A DNA stretch of 11,569 nt, taken from Methanomethylicus sp964513415. GTDB lineage: Archaea > Thermoproteota > Methanomethylicia > Methanomethylicales > Methanomethylicaceae. The translations under genes were made by a program, and so were the position numbers. The stretch spans positions 1 to 11,569 of the forward strand of contig CAZEMX010000061.1 of the NCBI GenBank assembly GCA_964513415.1. Direction: 5' to 3'. The notes under the pieces were generated by a model. That model made no database searches. It was not told the DNA's origin and saw only the letters and a program-made list of their open reading frames with translations. This document shows, one piece after another, positions 1 to 6,236 of the stretch; position 1 is the first letter of the stretch, and every line of letters begins with the position of its first letter.

Positions 1-514
1 CCGCGACCTCCCCCCTCATGAGCGGCACCTCCCCCCAGATGAACCTCATGGCTATCCTCGCGGCCCCCTCCGGTGTCACCGCGAAGACCCCGCTGTGCAT
101 CTTCACGCCCGCCGGTATCCCGAGCACGGGCACCCTCTCGCCCACCGCGTCCATGACGTCCCTGGCCGTCCCGTCCCCGCCGCAGAAGGCTATCATCTGG
201 ACGCCCATCTCCTCCATGATCCTGGCCGCGTCCCGCGTGTCGCCAGCCCCGGTCACCCCCCCGCCGACCTCCAGTGCCCTGACCCTGTAGCCGCCATCGG
301 CGAACGCGTCCTCCCCCATCGCGCCCCTGCAGGTCACGAACGAGACCGCCGTACGGAGCGCCGAGAATCCAGCGACGAACGCCCTCGCCCTGCCGCAGGA
401 GCTGGGCCTGGCCCCGCGCCTAAGCGCCTCAGCGAGCGCCTCAGCACCGTCCGTGCCCTTCAGCCCGACGGCCCCTCCCATCCCTGCCACCGGGTTGACT
501 ATGAGCCCCAACAC
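1..514 (-). CDS. ATP-NAD kinase-like protein (COG3199 type), N-terminal part, runs off left edge
   Basis: The minus strand is open from position 514 to the window edge, about 171 codons. The protein begins LGLIVNPVAGMGGAVGLKGT, the typical N-terminus of the archaeal polyphosphate/ATP-NAD kinase family. It continues with a GAMGEDAF segment, the nucleotide-binding GGDGTARDV motif, and VPVLGIPAGVKMHSGVFA. Family members phosphorylate NAD to NADP in the cytoplasm; that this one does so is inferred from family. An in-frame stop at 545-547 bounds the start. I chose GTG at 514 because a GGAGGGGAGG Shine-Dalgarno stretch lies just upstream; TTG at 511 or 529 are alternatives. The C-terminal part lies outside the window. 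The gene is divergent from aglB. Plus-strand open frames over the same bases are shadows. Confidence 0.85.
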   Translation of the reverse strand, partial: MLGLIVNPVAGMGGAVGLKGTDGAEALAEALRRGARPSSCGRARAFVAGFSALRTAVSFVTCRGAMGEDAFADGGYRVRALEVGGGVTGAGDTRDAARIMEEMGVQMIAFCGGDGTARDVMDAVGERVPVLGIPAGVKMHSGVFAVTPEGAARIAMRFIWGEVPLMRGEVA

Positions 515-565
515 CCTCCCCTCCAGCAACGCCTCACCCCCCGTTTATCAACCTGCCAACCGCCC

Positions 566-572
566 CTTTATA
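566..572 (-). promoter_or_regulatory. TATA box for the NAD kinase-like gene
   Basis: TATAAAG reads on the minus strand here, about 55 bases upstream of the GTG at 514. This would place transcription start near 545 with a leader of about 30 nt that includes the Shine-Dalgarno stretch. It is a sequence match only. Confidence 0.5.
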
Positions 573-606
573 CCTGACACCACTCGATGGCAGAAAATCC
601 GTTAGA

Positions 607-615
607 GTTAAATTC
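607..615 (+). promoter_or_regulatory. possible TATA-like element for aglB
   Basis: An AT-rich GTTAAATTC stretch sits in an otherwise GC-rich divergent intergenic region. Transcription starting about 25 bases downstream, near 635, would leave out the ATG at 622 and favour the ATG at 655. The match to an archaeal TATA box is weak. Confidence 0.3.
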
Positions 616-654
616 TACTCGATGACTAGTTTGATTGATTCCGAGGTTGGGATA

Positions 655-2670
655 ATGGATCTTAAAGCCCCATCGCTCAAACCGAAGGCATTCTCGATCA
701 CCCGGATTGACCTCCTTGTGTACGCTGCGCTGGCGGCAATAGTGGTCTTCGCAGTCGCGATAAGACTCCTGCCGCTGCAGTGGGGCGTCTACCTCGACGA
801 GTTCGACCCGTACATTCAGTACAAGGGCGCGCAGTATGTCGTCGAGAACGGCTTCAACGCGTGGTACACCTGGTTCGACCCCACGCGGTGGGCACCTTGG
901 GGCGCCAACCAGTTCGAGCAGGGGCTTCTCGGCACGCCGTTTACTGGGGCCGCCGCCTACATCTTCCTGACCTCCCTCGGCATGAATGTCTCGCTCCTTG
1001 ACGTATGCGCCTTCTTTCCCGTCTTCGCGGGCGCCATCATCGCCGTCCTTGCCTTCTTCCTGGGCAAGCAGCTCGTCAACCGCGGCATCGGGCTCCTCAC
1101 GGCCTTCGTCTTCGCTGTCGACCCGACCTCCATCCAGAGGACGGCGCTGGGGTTCTTCGACACCGAGTCCACTGGCATGATAGGAATGTTCATAGCGCTC
1201 ATCTTCTTCGTCAAGTCCCTGAAGAGCCGGACGATCCCCTACGCGATCATATCCGGGCTAGGCATGGCCTACATGGCGCTCTGCTGGAGGGCCTTCCTCT
1301 ATCCGATCAACTTCCTCGCGCTCTTCGTAGTCGTAATGGTCCTCGCAGGGAAGTGGAGCCGCAGGCTGACCGCCTCCTTCACCATAATCGCCTCCATAAC
1401 CCTCTTCGCGATAATAGTGACGCCGAGCTACGGGGTCGGGACCGCCATCTCCGCCTACACCGTCGGCCCGATCGTAGCGGTCTTGGTATGCCTCCTCCGC
1501 TCCTTCACCGAGATGATCCCGGACCTCGCGAAGAGGCAGAGGTACACCGTCGGGATAGTCCTCGGGATGCTCACAGTATTCGGCGCCCTCACGCTGACTG
1601 GCGTATTCGGGGACATCACCGGCAAGTTCCTCGCCATAATCAACCCGCTCTCGAGGGCGGACATCGGCTACGTCACCACCGTAGGCGAGCAGTTCCCTGC
1701 GATATGGAGCCACTTCTTCACGACTTACCACGTGCTGCTACTCCTCGTGCCTGTGGGCATAATCTTCGCGCTGAGGCGGAACCGCGTTGAGGACCTCTTC
1801 GTAGTCCTCTTCGTCCTGACTGCGCTCTATGGCGGCGGATCCTTCGTCCGGCTCCTCATCCTCGCCGCCCCCGCGATAGCGATAGTGGCGGGCCTGGCGC
1901 TCACGAGCCTGATGAGCCGCGTCGGGGTGGTCCTCAGGCAGCAGGTCGACAAGAAGAGCCGCGGCGCCCTGCTCAGCAAGTACTACGGCATCTTCGTGAT
2001 AGCCGTGGTCACGCTTGCCATGGTCCCTGTTGCCTACAACAACCTCAGCAGCGCGAACCGCCCTGCAATGATTGTCTCAGCCTCAACGGGCGCGAACGTC
2101 GAGATACCTGACTGGATCGAGGCCCTCGCATGGATGCATGCCAACCTGCCCGAGGACGCCATAGTCGCTTCATGGTGGGACTATGGTTACTGGATAAACG
2201 TCTTGGCCAACCTCTCCGTCGTGGACGACAACTCGACCTGGAACAGCACCCAGATCCAGAAGGTTGCGGAGGCGTTTCTGAACAACGAGAGCGTCTCGGT
2301 CGAGATCTTCAAGACCATGAACGCCTCGTACGTCGTGGTCTACGAGCCATTCCAGCTCATCTACAACAATCCGCCGCTTGCCTTGCCCATCACCTCCCTG
2401 AAGGGCGACTTTGAGAAGTCCGAGGCGATGATGGTGTGGATCGGCTACAACGCGAGCGACTACATCTCTTACGTCGGCCTCGGGAGCGGCTACAGCTGGC
2501 CGCTGCCGGCCGGACCGAAGGCCGCCAACACGACGCTATACCAGCTCCTCTTCTACCCATACATAACCGGGTACAAGACGCTGCTCAACGTCACCATAAC
2601 GCCGCCGACGATGTACACGCCAGTCTTCATATCTTCGAACGGGTGGGTCATGGTCTACAAGATCCTCTGA
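655..2670 (+). CDS. aglB: Dolichyl-phosphooligosaccharide-protein glycotransferase (STT3/AglB)
   Basis: This is the membrane oligosaccharyltransferase that moves lipid-linked glycan to Asn in N-glycosylation sequons on the outer face of the membrane. An N-terminal helix (about residues 24-40) is followed by the first acidic motif DEFDPYIQY (48-56), a DTES metal-binding motif (169-172), and about a dozen hydrophobic segments up to about residue 460. A soluble C-terminal domain carries the hallmark WWDYG (507-511). Length from ATG 655 is 671 aa, nearer the short archaeal AglB forms than the roughly 900-residue long forms. I chose ATG 655 because GAGG lies 8 nt upstream; ATG 622 (682 aa) is in frame but has no Shine-Dalgarno. 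It is the only complete plus-strand gene, divergent from the NAD kinase-like gene and convergent with nop10. No other glycosylation gene is in view. Confidence 0.95.
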   Translation: MDLKAPSLKPKAFSITRIDLLVYAALAAIVVFAVAIRLLPLQWGVYLDEFDPYIQYKGAQYVVENGFNAWYTWFDPTRWAPWGANQFEQGLLGTPFTGAAAYIFLTSLGMNVSLLDVCAFFPVFAGAIIAVLAFFLGKQLVNRGIGLLTAFVFAVDPTSIQRTALGFFDTESTGMIGMFIALIFFVKSLKSRTIPYAIISGLGMAYMALCWRAFLYPINFLALFVVVMVLAGKWSRRLTASFTIIASITLFAIIVTPSYGVGTAISAYTVGPIVAVLVCLLRSFTEMIPDLAKRQRYTVGIVLGMLTVFGALTLTGVFGDITGKFLAIINPLSRADIGYVTTVGEQFPAIWSHFFTTYHVLLLLVPVGIIFALRRNRVEDLFVVLFVLTALYGGGSFVRLLILAAPAIAIVAGLALTSLMSRVGVVLRQQVDKKSRGALLSKYYGIFVIAVVTLAMVPVAYNNLSSANRPAMIVSASTGANVEIPDWIEALAWMHANLPEDAIVASWWDYGYWINVLANLSVVDDNSTWNSTQIQKVAEAFLNNESVSVEIFKTMNASYVVVYEPFQLIYNNPPLALPITSLKGDFEKSEAMMVWIGYNASDYISYVGLGSGYSWPLPAGPKAANTTLYQLLFYPYITGYKTLLNVTITPPTMYTPVFISSNGWVMVYKIL

Positions 2671-2672
2671 TC

Positions 2673-2736
2673 CGATCCGCCTTCCTTTCTCTCTCCCTTT
2701 TTCCTTTGCTCTTTCAATCTCTCGGATCGTTTTTTT
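2673..2736 (+). terminator. T-tract terminator of aglB
   Basis: Just after the aglB stop codon, CGATCCG (2673-2679) can pair with CGGATCG (2723-2729), which is followed directly by seven Ts (2730-2736). The loop is long (43 nt) and pyrimidine-rich. Archaeal termination relies mainly on the T tract, so the stem may be incidental. Confidence 0.5.
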
Positions 2737-2810
2737 GCTGTAGCCCCTGTGTATGGTACCCCTTAATCCAACTCGGATGTGAGGCCGTCATCAAGTCGTG
2801 CTAGACGAAT

Positions 2811-2815
2811 AAAAA
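2811..2815 (-). terminator. T-tract terminator downstream of nop10
   Basis: On the minus strand GATTTTTATT occurs about 45 bases past the nop10 stop codon. It is the only T run in that spacer and would end the aIF2-alpha/nop10 transcript. No strong stem precedes it. Confidence 0.35.
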
Positions 2816-2828
2816 TCGGGATCAGGAC

Positions 2829-2840
2829 CAAGCTAGCTTG
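2829..2840. repeat. 12-bp perfect palindrome
   Basis: CAAGCTAGCTTG is its own reverse complement and sits between the two convergent transcription units. It could be a protein-binding site or part of termination, or could have arisen by chance. I saw no second copy in the window. Confidence 0.5.
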
Positions 2841-2859
2841 CTGACCATCAAACCAAACG

Positions 2860-3051
2860 TCAAGCCGGATCTTCGAGCGTTCTGCTGCCCTCCCCTTCCT
2901 GCTTCAGGGCGAGCCTGTACCTGCTGTACTTGTCGTCGGGGGAGAATTTTGCCGGGTGGGGGTTCTTGACCGCCCCGCCGCACTTCGGGCAGCGGTCAGC
3001 CTTCATGGTATACTCCCCACACGACGCGCACTTGCGGATCATGCCCTTCAA
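2860..3051 (-). CDS. nop10: H/ACA ribonucleoprotein component Nop10
   Basis: Nop10 is a small protein of the archaeal H/ACA RNP, where it binds the Cbf5 pseudouridine synthase and helps guide-RNA-directed pseudouridylation of rRNA. The 63-aa product has a four-Cys zinc site (C8, C11, C21, C24) and the family signature HPAKFSPDDKYSRYR (32-46). I chose the TTG at 3051 because MKGMIRKC then matches the usual Nop10 N-terminal length; ATG at 3042 (60 aa) is the alternative. It begins 9 nt after the aIF2-alpha stop codon, so the two are surely co-transcribed, a pairing conserved in archaea. The acidic tail after residue 50 is not conserved in the family as far as I know. Confidence 0.93.
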   Translation of the reverse strand: MKGMIRKCASCGEYTMKADRCPKCGGAVKNPHPAKFSPDDKYSRYRLALKQEGEGSRTLEDPA

Positions 3052-3060
3052 TGGTACCGC

Positions 3061-3846
3061 CTACCTCAGGAACTCGCTGGAGCCGCCCGCGTCCCCCATC
3101 TTGGAAACGATGACCTCCGCCGCCTTCTTCATCGACTCCTCTGCGGTCTTGTAGTCCTTCGCGGTGACCTCGATCCTGTACTTCGGCGCGCCTACATAGG
3201 TTACATCCATCCTGACATCCTTCGCCGATGCCGCCTTGACCCCCGAGATGATGGCGGACTTGATGTCCTCGACGCCCTTGGGCATGGGCGACTTGATCTG
3301 GATTATGCCGGTAACCTGCACCATCGGCGTCTCTATGTGGCCCTTGGACGACTCGAAGATGGCATTCGCCCAGTTCTCCGGGATCCTCGCCTCTGTGAGC
3401 GCCTTCGGCCCCCTCGTCGTGGCCGCCTCGAGCGCGGCATAGAGGTCCCCGAAGTGGTCCTCCAGTGGAATCCCGACGGTCCTCACCGCGTCGGCGTATG
3501 AGACACCGAGGGACTTGGCGGCGTTCTCCATGAGCTTCTCCGCCTTCTTGGTCCTCTTCCACTGGATGAGCTTCTCCTTCTTCTCCCTCTCGGTAACCTT
3601 CCTGAGCGAGAGGTCGATGTGCCCCTTGCGATCGTCGATCCTTATGACCTTGAGCACGAGCTTCTGCCCCTCCTTGACAAAGTCCTTTATGTTCTTCACC
3701 CAGGTCGAGGCCACCTCGCCTATCGGCACGTAGCCGCCCTTGTCGAACTCGTCCAGGCTCACGTAGACCCCGTGCTCCTGAAGCCTCGTCGCCGTCGCGA
3801 TGACGTACTCTCCTATCTCCGGATAATCCTTCTTCCTGAGGACCAT
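3061..3846 (-). CDS. Translation initiation factor aIF2 subunit alpha
   Basis: This is the alpha subunit of the aIF2 heterotrimer that brings initiator Met-tRNA to the small ribosomal subunit. An N-terminal S1/OB domain (about 10-83, containing GEYVIATATRLQEHGVYVSL) is followed by a helical domain (about 85-165) and a C-terminal alpha/beta domain (about 170-255, with KYRIEVTAKDYKTAEE). Length from ATG 3846 is 261 aa, normal for the family. A Ser at 47 lies in the loop matching the regulated Ser51 region of eIF2-alpha; regulation here is unknown. Start choice is uncertain: ATG 3846 gives MVLRKKDYPE, which fits the family, while ATG 3852 and TTG 3861 are also in frame. It heads the unit with nop10, separated from rps27e by 150-165 nt. 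Confidence 0.93.
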   Translation of the reverse strand: MVLRKKDYPEIGEYVIATATRLQEHGVYVSLDEFDKGGYVPIGEVASTWVKNIKDFVKEGQKLVLKVIRIDDRKGHIDLSLRKVTEREKKEKLIQWKRTKKAEKLMENAAKSLGVSYADAVRTVGIPLEDHFGDLYAALEAATTRGPKALTEARIPENWANAIFESSKGHIETPMVQVTGIIQIKSPMPKGVEDIKSAIISGVKAASAKDVRMDVTYVGAPKYRIEVTAKDYKTAEESMKKAAEVIVSKMGDAGGSSEFLR

Positions 3847-3861
3847 TGTCATCCCATCCAA

Positions 3862-4011
3862 TCCAATCAGTAATCAACAAACCATGCCGAAGGCACCCAT
3901 AGGGCGCGCATCAGTTACAGTGGTTATGGCTTAACCAGCGAAGGGTAATAAAACTGTCGAGAACCGCCCGGGCTGATGCACATCGCTGCCAGGCGGAGAG
4001 CAACAAAGCGC
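3862..4011. other. spacer between rps27e and aIF2-alpha, with possible promoter and small hairpins
   Basis: No gene is seen. On the minus strand GTTTTATTA (about 3945-3953) could be a TATA-like element for aIF2-alpha or a T-rich end signal for rps27e. A 6-bp stem (TGGTTA 3921-3926 with TAACCA 3932-3937) would lie in the aIF2-alpha leader. GCCCGGGC (3966-3973) is palindromic. All are weak. Confidence 0.3.
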
Positions 4012-4209
4012 TCAGGCGATCTCTTTTACCTTATCTGATAGCAGCTTGCTCTTACCACCAGTCGGGAGCGCCAGCTCTTTGCCGCAGATGGTGCACTTGA
4101 CGACAGACGCGACGCTAGAGAAGACCGTCTGCTCGTTCCCGCACTCCGGGCACTGCACCCTAAGGAACTTGCTCTTTGGCACCGGCGTAAGCATGTCCTT
4201 CCTCTTCAT
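4012..4209 (-). CDS. rps27e: Small ribosomal subunit protein S27e
   Basis: This is a zinc-ribbon protein of the archaeal/eukaryotic small ribosomal subunit, absent from bacteria. The 65-aa product has paired Cys motifs C20-x2-C23 and C39-x2-C42 around a beta region, preceded by the basic N-terminus typical of the family. Length is standard. The ATG at 4209 has a near-perfect GGTGAT Shine-Dalgarno 5 nt upstream. It follows rpl44e by 11 nt and is the last gene of the priL-priS-gins51-rpl44e-rps27e unit. The L44e-S27e pair is one of the most conserved archaeal gene pairs. Confidence 0.95.
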   Translation of the reverse strand: MKRKDMLTPVPKSKFLRVQCPECGNEQTVFSSVASVVKCTICGKELALPTGGKSKLLSDKVKEIA

Positions 4210-4220
4210 GCCATATCACC

Positions 4221-4496
4221 TCAGACTATCTCCAGCTTCTTCAGCCGCATCCCCGGCCTCTGGTTCATGTACCCGCACTTCTTGCACTTGAGCCTCAGGC
4301 TGAGCTTCTTGGTAGTCTTTGCAGTCCTCTTCTGCACCGGCTTCCTGGAGCTTCCGTAACCCTTCTTCTTCCTCTCGTACCTTCTGGTACCTTCTGCGAG
4401 GGCCCTCTCCTTGCCCTTCTTGTACAGGGAGACGCTGTGGACCGTGTAAGCCTTGCACTTCGGGCAGTACGTGTTCATCTCTTTTGGTGTTTTCAT
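4221..4496 (-). CDS. rpl44e: Large ribosomal subunit protein L44e
   Basis: This zinc-binding protein of the archaeal/eukaryotic large subunit sits near the ribosomal E site. The 91-aa product is very basic, with C11-x2-C14 in the N-terminal part and C71-x2-C74 in the C-terminal part. The family stretch GYGSSRKPVQKRTAKTTKK (46-64) lies between them. Length is normal. The ATG at 4496 is 5 nt after the gins51 stop codon, with AAGGTAA upstream as a modest ribosome binding site. It is co-transcribed between gins51 and rps27e. Confidence 0.96.
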   Translation of the reverse strand: MKTPKEMNTYCPKCKAYTVHSVSLYKKGKERALAEGTRRYERKKKGYGSSRKPVQKRTAKTTKKLSLRLKCKKCGYMNQRPGMRLKKLEIV

Positions 4497-4501
4497 CTGA
4501 G

Positions 4502-5002
4502 TTACCTTCTTTGTATCTCCGTCGCTATGCCCCTCTTGACGAGGGCATCCGTGTTCTGTGCCGGTAACAGCACCACATCCTCGGACTTATAGGGACCGTA
4601 GGTTTTTAAATCTGCCCCTACGAACGATGGAACATCTCGGAGCAGCCTAACTAATATCCTTTTCGCAGCCTCCGCCGGCGCCGCCGCACCATCAGCCACC
4701 GGCTCTGCTGGCGCAGCCTTGCCCGCTGGGGACTCGCCCTCCATCAGGTTCGCCTCGTTCAGGGTGCCATCCGCGGAGGCGGCGCAGATCTTCTCCCTCC
4801 TCAGGGCCCAGATCGCCTCAAGCATCCGCCTTGCCCTCGCCGCCTCTGCCTCGGCCAGCTTCGCCTGTATCCCGCTGCCGCTGCCGGCGTTCGTGAGCCC
4901 CTTCAGGTACTCCTCAACCCCCTCCTTAAACTCGAACGGCGGGGCCTGAAGCTCCCTCGCCTCCCTCTCGTTGACCCAGAACTCAATGATCTTCTTGTAC
5001 AC
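4502..5002 (-). CDS. gins51: GINS complex subunit Gins51
   Basis: GINS is part of the archaeal CMG-like replicative helicase assembly (Cdc45/RecJ-MCM-GINS). The 166-aa product begins with an alpha-helical A domain (about 1-85). An Ala/Pro-rich linker (about 88-114) follows, then a small B domain (115-166) with VPSFVGADLKTYGPYKSEDV and LPAQNTDALVKRGIA, the recognisable GINS B-domain signature. The order A then B identifies the Gins51 (Sld5/Psf1-like) type and not Gins23, which is permuted. The start is GTG at 5002, 4 nt after the priS stop codon, with a GATGTGAG purine stretch upstream. Location next to primase and L44e/S27e matches the known archaeal context. The Ala/Pro linker is low-complexity and probably flexible. 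Confidence 0.9.
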   Translation of the reverse strand: MYKKIIEFWVNEREARELQAPPFEFKEGVEEYLKGLTNAGSGSGIQAKLAEAEAARARRMLEAIWALRREKICAASADGTLNEANLMEGESPAGKAAPAEPVADGAAAPAEAAKRILVRLLRDVPSFVGADLKTYGPYKSEDVVLLPAQNTDALVKRGIATEIQRR

Positions 5003-5006
5003 GGGC

Positions 5007-6236
5007 TCACATCCTGGGATCGGCGGCTCCCTTGCATAACAGGTAGAGCCCCAGCGCCCTCGGCACCTCCATCTCGGCTCCCTCTGCAGGGCCCACCTCG
5101 CAATCCCCTATCCTAACTCGAGGTATCTCCTTCACATATATCTTTATACTGCCCCCCATGAACGCCACCGCATCCCTCAGGGGGTCGAATCGCTCAAGGT
5201 CCGAGTAGGAGACCCTGGCGGTCTTTAGCGCCGACTTCCCGTGGAGGCTGTTCGGCTGCCTTATCAGCCGCTTCACGTCGAGCGTGACCCTCTCGTCGAT
5301 GTTGCAGACGTGCTCCTTCGCCGCCGCGTTGGCTATCTTCATCAGACTCTCGAGGCTGTACCCCTTCATCCCTCCCCAGTGTGGCGGCGCGTCCGATATG
5401 TTCTGGAGGAACTTCTCTCTGCTCTTCGATATGTTGTCCGCCACGACAGGCCCGACCACCGCCCTCAGCTCCTCTTGGCTCCTCCCGCTCACGAACTCAT
5501 AGATCGCCCTCGCGATCTTCCCCCTCCATCCCCCGTCCCTCATATCGGGGCCGATTATCGGGCCGTTGCCGGTGACCTGCCTGAAGCCGTGCTCCTTGGG
5601 GTCCAGCCCTATCCCCCTCACGTAGTCTGCTATCTCCCTCCTGCCGTCGCCGGTCAGCCAGCGGACCCCCTCCGAGACTATGTGCAGGTGGTAGCCCCTG
5701 TGGCCGGAGAAGCAGATCTCGACCTCCCCCAGCGACACGCCGAAGTCCGGGACTATGAAGTCGTCTATGAGCTTGAATATCTCCCTCTTGGCCGTATCCA
5801 GGCAGCCCTCGCATACCCACGTGACCGTGTCGATCTTCTTCATGCCGCACTTAGGGCACGCGTCCGGGGGGAAGCCCCTCCCCCTGCACCCGCAGTCGAG
5901 GCACGCCCAAGTGTCGTGCTCGTCCTTGCAGGGGGTCCTTATGTGGTCGGCGTCTATGTCGAATATCAGGTCGGCCCCCTCCCAGCCCTTGGCGTTCATG
6001 TCGTCCGCCTGGGGGTTCCGGTAGTAGGCCGAGGAGTAGTAGACGTTCGCGGGGACCCCCTCGACCAGGTCCCTCTTCAGCTCCGAGACACTGTCGAACT
6101 TGAGGTGCCTGATCATCTTCTGGTCGCCGAAGTGCAACAGGGCGTACTCCCTCCTGGCAAAGTCCTTCACGTCCAGTTGCTCGGCGGGCAGCCTCGAGTA
6201 GTAGCCCCTGAACTCATCGAGGACGACCTTGTGCAC
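5007..6236 (-). CDS. priS: DNA primase small (catalytic) subunit PriS
   Basis: PriS is the catalytic subunit of the archaeal/eukaryotic-type primase that makes primers for replication. The 409-aa product has the metal-binding FDIDAD motif (D93, D95) and the SGHRGYH motif (177-183). A conserved later block contains DERVTLDVKRLIRQPNSLHG. A zinc-binding region (C103, H107, C112, C115) is followed by further Cys pairs C127/C130 and C142/C145, giving a larger Cys-rich module than the minimal four-ligand site. The start is GTG at 6236 behind a strong AGGAGGGGGG sequence. It overlaps the end of priL by 23 nt, implying coupled translation. A long plus-strand open frame opposite it is a codon-bias shadow. 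Confidence 0.97.
   Translation of the reverse strand: MHKVVLDEFRGYYSRLPAEQLDVKDFARREYALLHFGDQKMIRHLKFDSVSELKRDLVEGVPANVYYSSAYYRNPQADDMNAKGWEGADLIFDIDADHIRTPCKDEHDTWACLDCGCRGRGFPPDACPKCGMKKIDTVTWVCEGCLDTAKREIFKLIDDFIVPDFGVSLGEVEICFSGHRGYHLHIVSEGVRWLTGDGRREIADYVRGIGLDPKEHGFRQVTGNGPIIGPDMRDGGWRGKIARAIYEFVSGRSQEELRAVVGPVVADNISKSREKFLQNISDAPPHWGGMKGYSLESLMKIANAAAKEHVCNIDERVTLDVKRLIRQPNSLHGKSALKTARVSYSDLERFDPLRDAVAFMGGSIKIYVKEIPRVRIGDCEVGPAEGAEMEVPRALGLYLLCKGAADPRM

Larger units (their letters stand above)
2671..2859. other. convergent intergenic region between aglB and nop10
   Basis: No gene is seen in this stretch. It holds a pyrimidine-rich run and T7 tract for the plus strand, an A5 tract (T5 on the minus strand) for the opposite operon, and a perfect 12-bp palindrome at 2829-2840. 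I found no tRNA fold and no convincing C/D-box pair. Confidence 0.6.

Noticed and set aside
18..577. Two plus-strand open frames (about 90 and 160 aa) at the left edge
   Set aside because: Low-complexity Pro/Arg/Ser-rich products with no motifs, lying opposite the NAD kinase-like gene; they follow from GC-rich codon use on the other strand.
2740..2860. Possible C/D-box guide RNA or tRNA in the aglB/nop10 spacer
   Set aside because: A TGATGA-like C box occurs on the minus strand but no properly spaced CTGA D box follows, and no cloverleaf could be drawn.
2996..3880. 294-aa minus-strand open frame overlapping aIF2-alpha in another frame
   Set aside because: Arg/Gly/Glu-rich out-of-frame product; the aIF2-alpha frame has the S1 domain and normal length.
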